From positions 2,545,001 through 2,609,000 of the forward strand of contig NC_134677.1 in NCBI RefSeq assembly GCF_024713945.1: a DNA stretch of 64,000 bases. The letters run 5' to 3'. Below, in pieces: positions 26,201 through 40,062 of the stretch; the stretch's first letter is position 1, and each line of letters opens with the position of its first letter. Under the pieces are notes generated by a model that was not told the DNA's origin, ran no database searches, and worked only from the letters and a program-made list of their open reading frames with translations. This DNA comes from Dermatophagoides farinae (taxonomy: Eukaryota; Arthropoda; Arachnida; Sarcoptiformes; Pyroglyphidae). The position numbers were made by a program, and so were the translations under genes.

Positions 26201-28502
26201 CGAAATTAGATCAAGTTTTGTCTGAAGTAGACAGATTTAAACAAGAAAATCATGAGCTTTGTTCTAAAATTGTCGAACTTGAAACACAAATCGATACACA
26301 TTTGCTGACAATCAAACAACAGGAAAGAACAGCTCGTTCAGATAAAGAAGAGGTATGAATGTATCATATTTTTTTCATTTTAATTTACATATTAATCGAT
26401 TTTATTAGATTGACAATCTCAATGATCAATTAGTGACATTAAATGAAGAAATTGAAAAACTCAACGAAACAATCAAAGAATTAGAACAGCAATTTACCAT
26501 TGTACAATCGGAAAACACAAATCTCAAAGAATCACAGCACAAGCTCAATGAAGAAATAAAAGACATGAAAGATGAGTTACTTTCATGTGAAGAAAAAGTC
26601 AAAAATTTTGAGAATGAATGTAAATCACTGGAAAAGCAGCTAAAAACAGCGAATGAAAAAGTTGATTCATTCTTGCAGGAACTTGAAATCAAGAATTCTG
26701 AAATTATTTCAATGCAAACTTTATTGAATAAATTGAACAAAAACATGACAAAAAACAAAGAACACGATCGTCAACGAAGATCGACTGATTTGAATGGTGA
26801 TCTTACAATTGGTAGTGTGAATGGTGATGACGGTGTTGATCAAAACGTGGTCAATAATAATACTAATGAACAAACTAGCGGTGGTGAAGATGCAATTTGT
26901 CTTCAGGATGTTGTTCAATTGCAACTTCGTTTGACACAAATGGAAGTGGAAAAAGAACAACTTAGACAAAAATTTGAAGCCTTACAAAAACAAATGAAAG
27001 ACATTAATGATGAAATAGAATCAACAAGAGAAATCAATCAACAATTGAAACAAAATGCTGAAAATGCTTTACAAGAAAAATTCAAAGCTGTTACCGAATT
27101 GGAAGTACTGTCCAAATATTATAAAGAAAAAGAGCTTGAATATGCTAAAGATATTGGCGTACATAAAGTCAAACAAGAACAACAAAGTGAAGATGTTGAA
27201 TCATTATCATCGAAATTGGCGGTTACAGAAGAAGAAAACACCATTCTTAAGGATAGATTGAAATCAATTAAAAAAGAATTAGAAGAAACTGAACGTCGTT
27301 ACAAAACTCAATTGAATCAATTGGAAAAACATTCACATGAGAATTGGATAGCTGCACGTGCTGCTGAACGAAAATTCGAGGAAACAAAAGCTGAAGCATC
27401 CGCTCTGCGACAAACTTTATCACAATCGGTAAAATCTCCACCTCCTGGTGATCTTTCTTTTGGTGGATATCTAGACGATACGGCCAGTTCTGTTAGCTCA
27501 TTACCCGAAGTTCTTAATAGTTCATTACCGGTGCCTCCCCCACCACCACCACCTTTTCCATTTTCGTCATTATTTGCTTCAAATATCCATCCACCACCTC
27601 AAATTCAGGGGGTACCTCTACCTACTTCGGCAAATCTTTTCGATCTTAATGAACAACATAATGTTGCAGCTAATTCGAATACCTATTGGAGTTCACAATC
27701 TGCTGCTCCCACAGCAGTGACGGCTCAAGGTCCGGTTGTTCATCAAGCTCAAAGTTCTATATCGTCCAATACATCAAATACGTTTGCATTTGATCCATCC
27801 AAGAGCATGCCACTTGTTGCTTCGACTGATATTAGTATGGCATATCCACAAGTCAATCCAATGTCTCACCATCATCAGCAACAGCCACAGCAATCAACAC
27901 ATTATGGATCGACATCAAGTATCAGTGGTCATCAACAGCCACCATCCAACCATAATATCCAACAACAATATAACACTGAAAATTCTTATGGTGGCCATTA
28001 CCAACAACAACATTCGTTTCATTCCAGTCAATTGGATTTGACACGAAATACTTATTCGCCAGCAATGTCTCAACGTTCGACACATACACCATTGACTACG
28101 GCAAATATGAACTCAATTAATTATGATATGCAACGAGCCACACCAGCTTCTCAATGTAATGTGTCCCAGCCTAATCCATATGGATCGCCTTTACAACAAC
28201 ATCAGCCTAATCCAAATCCATTTAGTGTTAATTATTCTACAACTGGCTATACTCAACAACAGCAGCCACCACCGCCTACACATGATGTTTATTCGAATTC
28301 TCATCATCATCATCATCATCATGGACAACAATTATACAACACTGGTCAGCAGCCGCAGCAACAACAACAACAACAACAACCTGTGATCGATCCAAATAAT
28401 CAGCATTCATATTCTTCATCAACAATAGGGGCAACTTATACAAATCAGCCGCCAATTTCGAGTCAATCAAGACCTCAATCGGTCCATAATCAGATGGTTT
28501 AA
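23220..28502 (+). CDS. Tango1: TANGO1/MIA3-like ER exit-site cargo receptor, frame interrupted in exon 3
   Basis: Exons: 23220-23379, 23444-23571, 23632-25772, 25834-25922, 25986-26063, 26128-26352, 26409-28502; phases agree except for one +1 shift inside exon 3. Corrected length about 1,637 residues (Drosophila Tango1 ~1,430, human MIA3 ~1,907). Order of parts: signal sequence (hydrophobic YLILIFAFWLT, ~20-30); lumenal MIA/SH3-like domain (~46-125: CADNHCKEPIADG, YYFAEVNKKRGFVPAKLIKE); long acidic, Glu/Asn/Gln-rich lumenal region; membrane segment at ~775-800 (IIFTSIVGFFWCLMKVLIFF); cytosolic coiled coils (~815-1300); and a Pro/Gln/His-rich tail with a P7-8 run (27536-27556) like the Sec23-binding region. 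In animals TANGO1 links collagens and other bulky cargo to COPII. The frame break lies at about 24490-24507: the first frame ends at TGA 24505, the next continues from KTDDVLQQ. Either a base is extra in A5 (24496-24500), or a short intron has been missed. Confidence 0.88.
24496..24507 (+). other. +1 frame disruption in the TANGO1-like gene
   Basis: The upstream frame, still acidic and Ser/Lys-rich like the rest of the lumenal region, meets TGA at 24505-24507. The downstream frame, one base later, continues without interruption for over 1,200 bases in the same style. Omitting one A from the A5 run at 24496-24500 joins them. An alternative 85-bp intron (24409-24493, GTTGAA...AATCAG) would also restore frame, but it has a weak donor, no pyrimidine tract and normal coding composition. 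Confidence 0.75.
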
Positions 28503-28666
28503 TGAGGATGAGAATCCATGGAATGTGTTGTTTTTTTAGGCATTGAATGAATTTATCCATGTAGGCAATATTTTTTTTCTCTTCACTCTCTCAATCCAGA
28601 ATGATTAACAGCCAACGAAATATTATTTATTCTAATTTGGATGTTTATTTGTTTGTCTTTGAATGT

Positions 28667-28693
28667 AATAAAATAATTTCACAATCTTTTATT
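28667..28693. terminator. Interleaved poly(A) signals of a convergent gene pair
   Basis: AATAAA on the plus strand at 28667-28672 serves the TANGO1-like gene (stop 28502). AATAAA on the minus strand (TTTATT at 28688-28693) serves the FAM177-like gene (stop 28717). Cleavage a typical 10-30 bases after each signal would make the two transcripts overlap by a few tens of bases. Confidence 0.65.
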
Positions 28694-28716
28694 GCAAAAA
28701 AATATATGCGATTTTT

Positions 28717-29701
28717 TTATGGATTTGGCAAATTAGCTTGCGAATCAGTAACAAAATTTGAAATTGTATTCATAGGCGGAGAAATTGGTGGCGGGCTTAT
28801 ATTATCGGAAGACATACAGGGCTGATTATTGGGAAAATAATTTGATGGAATCTGTGGCGGAGGTGGTACTGGTGGCATATTAGGTTTCCATCCGGCATAC
28901 AATTGTCGAATTTCCTCTTGTCTTTGTTGTTCTTCTTGTTTCATTTCTTCATATGCACGAATCTCTTCTTCATATTTTGGTCGAGCAATACCCAATGCAT
29001 CTACTAATGTTTCGCTAATATTACGAAACATTTGCAAAAATCTTATAGTCACAAGAGAACCACCGGCTAAAATTTTACCAACAATTCCAAGATTATTGTA
29101 CACCTGGAAAATGAAATGAAAATATAACAATTAAAATAGAAAATGATTAAATGATGATAATGCTTACATCAACTAATTCATTGGATAATACAACATCCTG
29201 TTCGTCGTCATCATTATTTATCACATTATTATAATTTGAAGATGACAATTCACCGGGATAGATTATACCATCACTACAATAAATCGGATGCTGTGGATTT
29301 GATTGTGGTGGAAGTATAGCTGAAGTTTGTTCGGGTATCACGTCATTCGGTGGATTATTATATGATGTAGGCGGCAATTGATATGTTCCAGTAAAATTAC
29401 TTTGACTGGCCAAACATTGCGATTCGGTATTTGTATTTGTTAAGAGTGATGGAGGAGTATAAGTTGGTATTTGATAAGATGAAATAGGATCAATTCCCGA
29501 ATTGGTCGTTGACGATTGATGGGGTGATTGTGTCGAAAATGGTGGATAAACACTGGGAACCAAATAAGTGGTAGTTGATGATGATATTGATGAAACATAA
29601 TTTGTCATCATCGGTGCTTGCGTCGTTTCTGTTGATAATGATTGATGATGACTTAATGTCTCTTCATTTGTTGATGATAAAGTGTTGACGTTATTGTCCA
29701 T
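28717..29701 (-). CDS. FAM177-like small protein
   Basis: Two exons, 29701-29168 and 29103-28717, split by a 64-bp intron (VD|GTAAGC ... TTCCAG|GTG), give 306 residues. Residues 1-135 are Ser/Thr/Pro/Asn-rich and disordered. Then PIYCSDGIIYPGEL (~139-152) and an acidic patch (NNDDDEQD) precede a moderately hydrophobic stretch. The most telling part is DALGIARPKYEEEIRAYEEM followed by a Glu/Gln-rich helix (~214-245), which resembles the core of FAM177A1 (LGIxxPKYxxxIxxY, then Lys/Glu-rich). The CSDG...acidic pattern could correspond to the FAM177 H-F-S-x-G motif, but this is weaker. The tail is Pro-rich (PPVPPPPQIP). The role of FAM177 proteins is poorly known. The N-terminal extension is longer than usual. 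Confidence 0.7.
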
Positions 29702-32190
29702 TTAAAATAATTTAAATTTAATCAATTGGAATTGTGTGGACAATATAATAATCTGATATAATGTATACGTCATCAGATTATGAGCAGAGAATTAATTAAA
29801 TACGACATCTATCGACAATTTATGAAAATATTTTTCAAAATAATCAAATTCTATTAGTGCTGACATCTATTATTAATAAATCTTTATTATCAATAAATGG
29901 AAAAAATCCATAAAATTGACAAAGAATTTTATTTTTTTAATCAGCCCTGATGTGGATTTGCCATTTACAATATTATCATTTGATTTATAGAGAAAATTCT
30001 ATTCACTTATAAAGAATAGAGAACATCAACAAAAAAACAACAAATGTCTCAATGGCGATATGCACAAACACAATTCTATCAATCAACGGATATAAATCGT
30101 CAAAGAGTGGAATAGTGGAAAAAAAACTTGTCATAATTCTTCGCCTGTACCGATTCAATGTACATGATGTTTTTTTTTCTTCTTCTTCTTCTTCTGTTTG
30201 ATTTATATTAGGAGATCAAAAAATAAAATAAAATGGCAAACTTTAAACCGATAGATTTAAAGATTAACAACTATTTGACATATATGTACACATACAAATA
30301 GAGAAAAATGCAACTACATCTACAATTTCATTGATCAGAAACATAAGAGCTTTTATTTTTTTTTCGTTCTTTCATTTTTCTTTTTCAGATTAACTTTTGC
30401 CATCTATTCGTATATCCGGATATATCGATTGATGTATCTGTCATGCACACACACACACACAAACACACAAAAAGATTGTTTGTAAAAGAATTGATATTTT
30501 CATTTCATTCATTTTCGATTCATAATCGGATATTAGTATGATAATAACCTAATGCCAACATTGAAAATTATTAAGTAGTTATTTCAACGACTAAAATCAA
30601 ATTCATTTTTCCATATATAAACAAATTTATGAACGAAAATTGTGCTTTTTATTCTTTTGGTTCATATCTTTTTTCTATCGCCTCTATCTCTGTTTGCGTA
30701 CAAGAGAAAGAGAGAGAGAGAATGATTGAAACTAGTTCAAAATCTGGTATATATAAATTGTCTCGACATCCATAATGATGTTTGTTGTAAATATGAATAT
30801 TGCGTTTAAAAAAAAAAATTTTCTCGTTGTTTTAAACTCATTTGAATGAAAAAAAAATCATTGAAATAGAATAATTACAATTGAATAGAATTATTATTAG
30901 TTTGAATTTTTTTTTTTAATTACGTTTGATAATGAACAGAGAAATAGATGATGATGATGATGACAAAGTCATTGATGCCTATCATTTTATGTCAATGGTT
31001 TATTTATGTACAGACCTATTGTGCTGTGTTTGTGTGTGTGTGTGTGAATTCTATTCTAGTGTAAGCTTCTAATTCAATTTTGTTTGGAAAAAAATAACTG
31101 TTACAATCAGAGTATATGATGATTATAATGACGATGATATTAATTATAAATCATTTGGGCGATAAACATGAATGGTGAATAAAAAAAAACAATTGTATCA
31201 TCATCATCATCATCATCATCGTTGTCATGATGGTCTATAGAATCTGGAATTATATTACATACATATATGAATAAAAATGTATTGGATGCACTGTATCATG
31301 GACCATGACCATAGTATTTTGACATATGACATAAATGAATGAAACAAGGCGTCATTGAATTCATAATAAATTTTTTTTTATCTATCTATGATGTTGATAC
31401 GCCAAAATAAATATGAAATAGAAAAAAAAACACAAGGATACGTCAGGTAAAATTATTTTGAATTCTGGACAACAAGTTTTTGTAGTCAATTCAACCATCC
31501 ATGAATTAAATGAATGATGATGATGATGATGGTTATGGTGATGAAATATCCTTTTATGGTTATTTGTGTCTGTATTATTTTTTTTTCGTTTGGTTGATTT
31601 CATTCATCAGAGATGACATCATTTTATTGAAACGAAAAAAAAATTTCAATTTAAACATTCAAAATACAGTTTTTTTTTCATATTCTGGATTTAAATATTC
31701 AATTGTGTATCATCATTTGTAAAAATATGAATAGGATTGTCATATTTATTTATTCAAATTTTGATTCATTCATTCATTAATTCTGGGTTGGTAATTTTTT
31801 TTCAAATATATTCATATATAATGATAATTATTCTAACCAATTTTCAACAACAACAACGACAACAAAATCAACGGTGGATTAACCAATAAACAAGTAGTCA
31901 TTGATTGGTGATCGTCTACTATTGATTTGTCCTAAATGAAAACGTCCTCGACATCACATTTATTCGTAAAAAAAAATTATTTTTTTTCTCAATAATATTA
32001 ATCAAAATGAGAATAATAACTAAATATGATGATGATTGTGATCACAACAACAACAACAACAAAAAAATTATTTTCTCTTTCAGACTAAACATTTTCCGAC
32101 ATTCGATTAATGTTTTTTTTGTTGTTGTTGTTGTTATGTTTTGTTCTAGTAATTTTATTTTTATTATTGGTGCCATTGGCACTGAATAGC

Positions 32191-32217
32191 GATGATGATG
32201 ATGATGATGATGATGAT
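32191..32217. repeat. (GAT)n microsatellite
   Basis: Nine GAT units in the gene-free region. Confidence 0.9.
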
Positions 32218-32511
32218 CTAGTGAAAACAAACATTCAGTATCAATGTTATTTCATTTTCATTTCCAATGAATTTCCAACCAGACGACGACGATAGAAAAA
32301 AAAATAATTTGAGCCAAGGGAGTTTTCTGGCTATTGAAATATATATATATCGATAATGGTGATGATGATGATGATGACACTATCACACTTCCTAGTATTA
32401 TAATGTAATAGATTAATGTTATTATAGTAAAAAATAAAAAAAGATTTTTTCTTTATATATCCTTGGTTTTTTTTTGCTATTAAAAACAAAGATGTGAATG
32501 TTCGGATTGGA

Positions 32512-32536
32512 GTGTGTGTGTGTGTGTGTGTGTGTG
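32512..32536. repeat. (GT)n microsatellite
   Basis: About 12 GT units. Confidence 0.9.
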
Positions 32537-35500
32537 GCAACGATAGATGTTTGTGGCTCCAATGTTGTCAATGAATTGTGAGATCATGGTTGAATCTCCA
32601 TTGCAACTATATCCGTGTTTGCCTAATGTGTCCTTCATAAAAGTTTATTGTCTGTCATTGCGTATATGTGTGTGTATCCATGAACTGGCCACGCTGTATC
32701 TTTCTCATTTTTTTTTTTGTTGATGATTGTGTATATAAAATTGTCATACACATTGGACAGACATTATTATATTTTATTTTGTTTTTTTTTTTAAAACATA
32801 CCAAATACACAAAGTTTATTTATATGTCCTTCCATTTTATTTTCTTTTATTTTAACAAGGCCCAATTGTCATTGATGTCGTTTCAGTACATTGAACATGA
32901 TATTAGCTCTTCATTTGGAAATGGATGAAAATATATGATAACGACAATGACATCAAATCATCATCATATTACAAGATAAATTGTCCTTGATCAAATTTTT
33001 TCTTTTTAAAGTGGATAGGGTAATAAAATTAAGAAATGATTTTTGATTCTTATACTTCTGAATGGCATGTAAAATCATCAACAAACAAACAAAAAAATCA
33101 TTTTACCGACCAAAGGACCGAATAAAAATCCTGAACCATTTACATTAAAACCACAATTTATTGGACAAAATGAAATGAAAAAAAAAATTAGAACGTGACC
33201 ATGTTGTTGTTTCAATCCTGTTTCTTTTTCTTGATTGAATCTATTCTTTCATTTTTTTTCTATTCCATTATCAGGTACGATTGCTATGAGGATGATGAGA
33301 TAACAATTTTCTCTTTATGCATTGTATAGACAAACACTTTTTTTTTTGATGTCCATGGATTGATTGTATTGTATTGGTGATGAACAAACAATGTCACCAG
33401 TTTTTATTATTATTATTATTATTTGATTGATTGATGTAAGGAATAAAATTGATGCAACACAAATGTCATCATCATCAAGCAATTCGATCAAAACAGATGA
33501 AAAAGGCAAATAATAATGGTAAGTGATGAAAAAGAAAACAAACTACTAAATTAGGATCATCATTTATTTATTTTTTTGTGGACAAGACAAGAAATTGACA
33601 TTTTCTTCATCCATTCATTCGTTCATTCAATAATTCGATTCGTTTCGGATAATTCCGGATGTTCCAGATGAATTTATTTGTCGGTCAATTTATTTAAATG
33701 GCTTTGGTTGGTCGGTTTGTTTGGTTTGATGTTTTTTTCATATGTATTCATATGTACACACAGTACCAATAAACAGGCCAAACAAAAAAAAACAACTCCA
33801 GAAATTTCATATTTCAAATGTAAATTCATATTTTGTTTGATATATTTCATTTTCGAAGAAGATATATATGTGTGTTTGTGTGTGGTGAATTAAATTTACT
33901 GCCGTTTTTGTCGTTTTTCTTTCTTCCAAAAAATTTTGCTTTTTTTCCAATGAACAACTGGGGAAAAAAAATTAAAGAAATATGGCCATACAAAAAAAAA
34001 CGAGAAAAAAAAATCTCGTTCGAACAAGAAAATAGACATAATTGAAATGAAATGTTTCGTGTTTAACGTTATTTTATTTTTATTTTTTATAAATGCAGCC
34101 CTCGCGTTAAATGCCCACCATTTCCCACAACATTCATTGCAAACGATTTGACAAATATTTGTTAAGAACAAACTTTGATTTTCATTTTCGTCTACATTTT
34201 TTTTTTGTTTTGTTTCTTGTTTATCATCATCATTATTTTGCATATTGAATGTATTGGATGTTCCATTCAAATTTTGTTAATATCAAGTTGACAATCAACA
34301 ATTTTCAATGTAAAGGACGATAGGTCAACAAACAAAATGAATAAATGTTGATGATGATGATGATGATGAGAACAATTGAATTTATTTGCAATTTTCAATT
34401 GTCCATGAAAAAAAAAATCAAATTAGACATTTAATATTCAAAGTAAAAAAATAAACTTTCTTTCGAATCTCTTAATTAATCTGGAAAAAAATGATAAATT
34501 TAATTAGTAATCTATATTTTTTTGGGCAACAAAATTGTTAATTAATGTTGTTATGATGAAATTTGATCAATCATCAACTGTGATTATGAATTGAAATTAC
34601 ATTTTCTATGATTATATTGCATACGATTTCACACAAGGTAAGATTTGATGAATTAAATTTACATCAAAAACAACAACAACAACAAGAGTAAATATAATTA
34701 TTATAATAATAATAATCGATGAAGGAAACGGATGGCACTATTTATCTTATTGGCAATTGTTCACACTTTTAAAATTATATATACCTTGAAATTTCAATGC
34801 TATTATCATCATCATCATTATTGTATTTGGACTTGATGTTCAGGTTGTTGAATTTGAAATTTTTTTCTTTGTCCACCTTGATTATGATATAATGTATGTT
34901 ATGTGTGGTCCATCGACGATAATAACACACACACACACAAACACTTGTACATTGAAAATAACATTGAAATACAGAGGAAAAGAGTTTCAGTTTCAAATAG
35001 AGGTGATGGCAAGAAAAAAAAACATAATATGATCATGGTTAAGAATAGTAACATATTATAAATACAACGACAACAACAACAACAAAAAAGTTGAAATGAA
35101 AATGATTTTTAAACATGGCTTGTTTGTTCAGTTGTACTAGTTATGTTTCAATGGCACATCATCCTTCATGCCAATGATTTTCCTTTTGAAGAATGAAATC
35201 GAGACTCTTGAAAAAATGTACACAACATCGCCATTATCGATTCATTCAGACATTCATTCATGTAATAATGATTCAAAATTTTCTTTTCATTGTCTTTTTA
35301 TTTTTTTTTTCTTCTGCTGTTCTGACTGTTGGACAAATCGATATTGAATAATATTTTTTTGGCATTGAATTTTTTTTTTATTACTTGTAACTATTCGAGA
35401 AAAAAAAACAGAAAAATTAAATAATTAACTGATCACATAATGTTATGAAAACATTGAAGAAATTATCTTGATTATAATGTAATTAAGTGCAAATGTTCTT

Positions 35501-35854
35501 AATACTTTTGTACTATTTTATATTTTTTTTTCTACCAATCAAAATTATTCTTAGATTTAAAAGTTGAGTAGTTTTTTTTTCTTCCACGCATTTTTTCTTC
35601 ACAAAAAATTTTTTTTTTCCCCGTTTGACATTTGTAACATTGATGATGACAACGGAAATTCTGCTTTCACCATTTGAAGTGATTATTGTATTATATGAAA
35701 CAATCATCATTATTATTGAAAATGTATAATAACTTGACATTTAATGTGTGATCACCACACATTGTGAATTACAGAATTTGGACCATTTTTTTTTCTTCCT
35801 ACCGCGTTTCATTAATAACAATTTCATGTACTGTGGATAAAACCCAAAATATAT

Positions 35855-35905
35855 GGTTGAATAAGTGCAAAAAAACTACCCAATCTTGAGTAGTTTTTAT
35901 TCACC
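35855..35905. other. Imperfect hairpin
   Basis: Inner arms AAAAACTAC (35871-35879) and GTAGTTTTT (35890-35898) pair around a 10-base loop. Outer arms GGTTGAATA (35855-35863) and TATTCACC (35898-35905) extend the stem after an asymmetric bulge. Size is compatible with a short RNA hairpin, but no known microRNA seed is recognised. Confidence 0.45.
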
Positions 35906-37322
35906 ATGCTGTTTAATATGTGAACGCGTCATATTCGATCACATGGGAAAGCACAAAACGGAAAGATGAAATGGAAAATAATTGAATATACTTGAGCAAA
36001 AAAAAACAAGATTTAAGGACAAACTGAATTTAAATTCAATTTGCTTTACTTGTTCCATTCATTTGATTTTTGGCTTTCATTGAAAAAACCAAGGTTTTTC
36101 GATATGAATAAATTGACAATAAAATTCTGATATGAATTATCTTGAATTTGAGAAAATTATTTAGTTTCCTCGATGATTTGCCATGTACATGTGTATGTTA
36201 TTGTTCATATTCATCATCAATTTCTATTATCTATGGTCAATAAACAACTCGTATCAATGACGTAAGAGTGAAAAGAAAAAAAAAACAATAAATTATCATT
36301 TATTACGCCCATTATTATTGTATTATTTATATAATAAAGTTGAAAGAATCATATCATATCTATATATATAAATTTAATGGTCGGAAAACTGTTTTTTTTT
36401 TTATTTTTTGTTTTCTCTCCAAAAATCATTGTTTATAATATATTCGGTGTTTGATATAAAACAATGATTAGGTTAAGGGTTATTCAGTTCAGATTTGATA
36501 CGACTGTATTTTTTTTTTATTCTCATTTATATACAATTGATGAAAAATAAACAAAAAGAAAAAGAAAGCAGAATGAATATTTGATATGGAACAAAAAAAA
36601 CAACAACAACAACAAAATTGAACAAACAATTTCAATTTTTCTTTTTCTTCTACTGATTTGATAGCACCGAGTATAAGGAAAAGACCTATGAAATATTGGC
36701 CATTATTTGACAAATAAATGTCAATGTTTGTGACATCTTATTGACCATAAATGGCTATTTTTTTGACTTTTCTTCATTTACAAGTGTCAACAATGATGAT
36801 AATTCTTGCTAGTAAAGTTAGTTGAGCTCTTATCAGTTATTCATTTGATTTTGTATAATCCTGATTTAGCCAATTTTTTTTCTTCACTTGCTGTTTTGTT
36901 TCAACAAGGTTTTTCCTCTGTTTAGTGGCAATGAATGATATAATGGCCAGATGGTTAGATGAGATTGAAAAAAAATTGATATTCACAAAACAACATAATG
37001 ATAAATATAATCAATATAAATGGTGTTTTTGTCGACAAACATTACATCGATAACAGAATGACGAAAATTTTAATGACAAATAATCCATTGAAATTCAGTA
37101 TAAATGATTTATTGGTTTTAGTTTGAAGAATGATCAATCATGATCAAACGACAATTATCAATCAATTGATTGTCAATTATTATAAATATATGAAATCATT
37201 CTAGGTCATTAGCATGAATGTTTTTTATGACGTTGAACACATAAAAATTAAAAACAAATCAAAAATGATGTTAATGATTATGATGAAATGAGCGGATGAC
37301 GAATTTCATTCATTCATAATGT

Positions 37323-37344
37323 GAACAGAACAGAACAGAACAGA
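37323..37344. repeat. (GAACA)n pentanucleotide repeat
   Basis: Four tandem copies of a 5-base unit, GAACA/CAGAA phase. Confidence 0.8.
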
Positions 37345-38916
37345 ATCAACAAAACAACATTATCATTGTCATGTTTATGCAATGACAATTATTTATTTTT
37401 TTTTGATCATTTGGAATTTTGTTTTTTTTTCATTCATCTCATATCTTATATGTACAAAACCAATCAATCAATCAATCAATAAACCCATAAACAATAATGA
37501 TATGTTTGTGTAACTTGTTGACATTGTTTTTTTCATTTCATTAAAGAGAATCATTAGTTAGTTTTAATCGTTGATTACAATTACTATGATGATGATGATC
37601 ATTATCATCTTTTGGATTTATTTAACCAAGTTGTTGTGACAGGTTTTCTGTATTTCTTTCATTTTTTTTTTATTTTGACAATAAGATCAAATACTCATTG
37701 GGTACAATAGTGGTTGATTGCATTGCTCATCATATCATATAATATATGTGAAATAATTGAAATCCAAAACATAATTATTTTGGATTGTTAATGATAAAAT
37801 GTTATGATGTTTTGAATATCATAAAATAAAATGTTTGACTTTGATCTAATGAATGTTTCTAATTGATTGTAATCAAAGTATTTAAACCCAACCTAAATTA
37901 ACAGTATTCATCAGATTTATAATCTGCGTATACTTGGTCAATTAATACATTATTTTATTTACCAATGATGATGTAAAGTTCATCGTAGTTTATTACACAT
38001 GTATATATATATCATTAGTACAATGACAACAACAACAACAACAACAGCTGAAACAATGGGTTGAGATATTTGTTTTGACATTTTTTACTTTTTTTTTAGA
38101 TTTTAGGTAGTATTTGTACCCAGGATAAAGATACAATGGAAAAAATATTGTACGATGACAACAACAACAAGAAAATGGTTTATTTTTTACCTGCAACATT
38201 ATCAATATCATTATATTTTGTTTGCAATTGTGAAATAATTTATTTCTCTTGACATTGATATAAACATTCTATGTCATATACGGGTACACACACAAAAACA
38301 TATTCGTAATCGTAACTCTAATGTTTATGTTTGATTCTTTCCATTAACATGACACTTGTTGTTGTTGTTGCTGTTTTTTTTTGTTTTTTTTGTTGCACGT
38401 TGTCATTGTCAATCTTTTTTTTGTGGACTTTGATAAGATGGTAACCAAAAAAAAAAAAAAAAAAAAGTTTTCTTTTTTGGCGACGACTTGTCTAATGAAA
38501 TCATATCCAATTTTGCCATTCAAAAAAAACGTCATTATTATCGTCGTTCCAAAACAAAACAAAAAAACAAAATCAATTACTAGATAGATATCATTGGAAT
38601 TTTATTCGAAAACAACTTTTATTTAGGTGCAATTAATTTTTTTGTTTTGTTTTGTTTTAGCACTTTTTAACCTTTTTTGTATTCTTTCAAATTGATTGGT
38701 TAAGTTATTCTATTCAGGAGAAAATAAAATTGATTCTTTATTTTTTTTTTGTTTTCGTTTAGTGTTTATTATTTTCATTTTTTGTTTTATTCTGTGTAAA
38801 GATTCTTTCATTCGAAAAAAAAAGAATTTATTTTTGGGAAAGAAACAAAAAAACTGTCATTACCATCATTGTATGTTATTATATTTGGATATGTTTTTCA
38901 TTTGATGATGTTTACC

Positions 38917-38940
38917 AAAAAAAAAAAAAAAAAAAAAAAA
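38917..38940. repeat. Poly(A) run, 24 nt
   Basis: Uninterrupted A24. There is no upstream reverse-transcriptase frame or target-site duplication to suggest a retroposon. Confidence 0.85.
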
Positions 38941-39720
38941 CAATAAGAGGATAAAGTGTCAAATGAAGAAAAACAACAACAGAAAAAAAATTCTACCATA
39001 TGTTGTTGTCTAGGATTCATTCATTCAATTTTTTTTTCATTCTCATTATCACCATTCATTTGAATGTTTGTTATTATTATCATTAATGTGTTTGTGTTTT
39101 TTTTGTTGTTGTTGTTGTGACTGGTTGGTCGATCGGTCTGACGGTCGGTTGATGTTGTTGTTGTTGTATTCATCAACATTCTAATGTCATCAACAACATC
39201 ATCATTCATGAAAATGCAGAACCATAAGTCTCAAGAGATCACCAAAAAAAAAAAAAAAAAAAAATGAAGAAAGAAAGAAAAGGAAAAAAAATTTTTTTGT
39301 TTCATCATATACTATCCATTAATATCTTTTTATTTTTTTCTTAAAAAGCTACGTTTCTTATGATGATGAATATAGAGATAATATTACGGAGTTTGATCCT
39401 TACATACATACAGTACACACAAATTTACAAATACATTTGATTAATTGTATCCAATGTTTTTATCACCATTGAATAGACATGGCACGATAATATCATCATC
39501 ATCATCATCAACATCATCATTGGTTTTGATTATCATTTTTAAGTGCGAGAGAGATAGGGAGAGAGAAAGAAAGAAATCAAGGCACAATGATCTCATGCAA
39601 CCGAAAAAAATACTAAAATTATCTTTATAAATAGTTTTTATCATTATCATCGTCAACATCATCATCAACAGCATTATATTGGAAAAAAATGGAATGTGTA
39701 AATTGTAATGGTGATGAAAA

Positions 39721-39745
39721 TAATAATAATAATAATAATAATAAT
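39721..39745. repeat. (TAA)n microsatellite
   Basis: Eight TAA/AAT units. Confidence 0.9.
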
Positions 39746-40029
39746 ATGAAAATTTAGACCATTACAATGAATATATAGAATGATGTGGATAATAATCAAG
39801 ATTTCATAATGATAATTTCAACAACAGCAGAAAAAAAATCACATTTTATTATTTGTTTTCTGGTTTTTTTCCCTGACAATTTCCATATTAGTGTATTGTC
39901 ATTTGTATCCAACAAAATGATAATGATGATGATCACTACTAAACATCATCATCGTATACACATCCATATCAAGTGTGTACGATTATTTTATATCAAAAAT
40001 CCATACAATGAAAGAATTCATTGACAATA

Positions 40030-40062
40030 ACAGCAGCAGCAGCAGCAGCAACAACAACAACA
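40030..40062. repeat. Compound (CAG)n(CAA)n repeat
   Basis: About six CAG units are followed directly by about five CAA units. The same compound type encodes poly-Gln in the genes of this window, but here no frame extends beyond the repeat. Confidence 0.85.

Noticed and set aside
28276-28560. Minus-strand frame with poly-Val and poly-Ala opposite the TANGO1 tail
   Set aside because: Shadow of the poly-Gln and poly-His tracts of the real plus-strand exon.
38917-38940. Poly(A) runs as tails of retroposons
   Set aside because: No element body, target-site duplication or reverse-transcriptase frame is visible; they look like simple homopolymer expansion.
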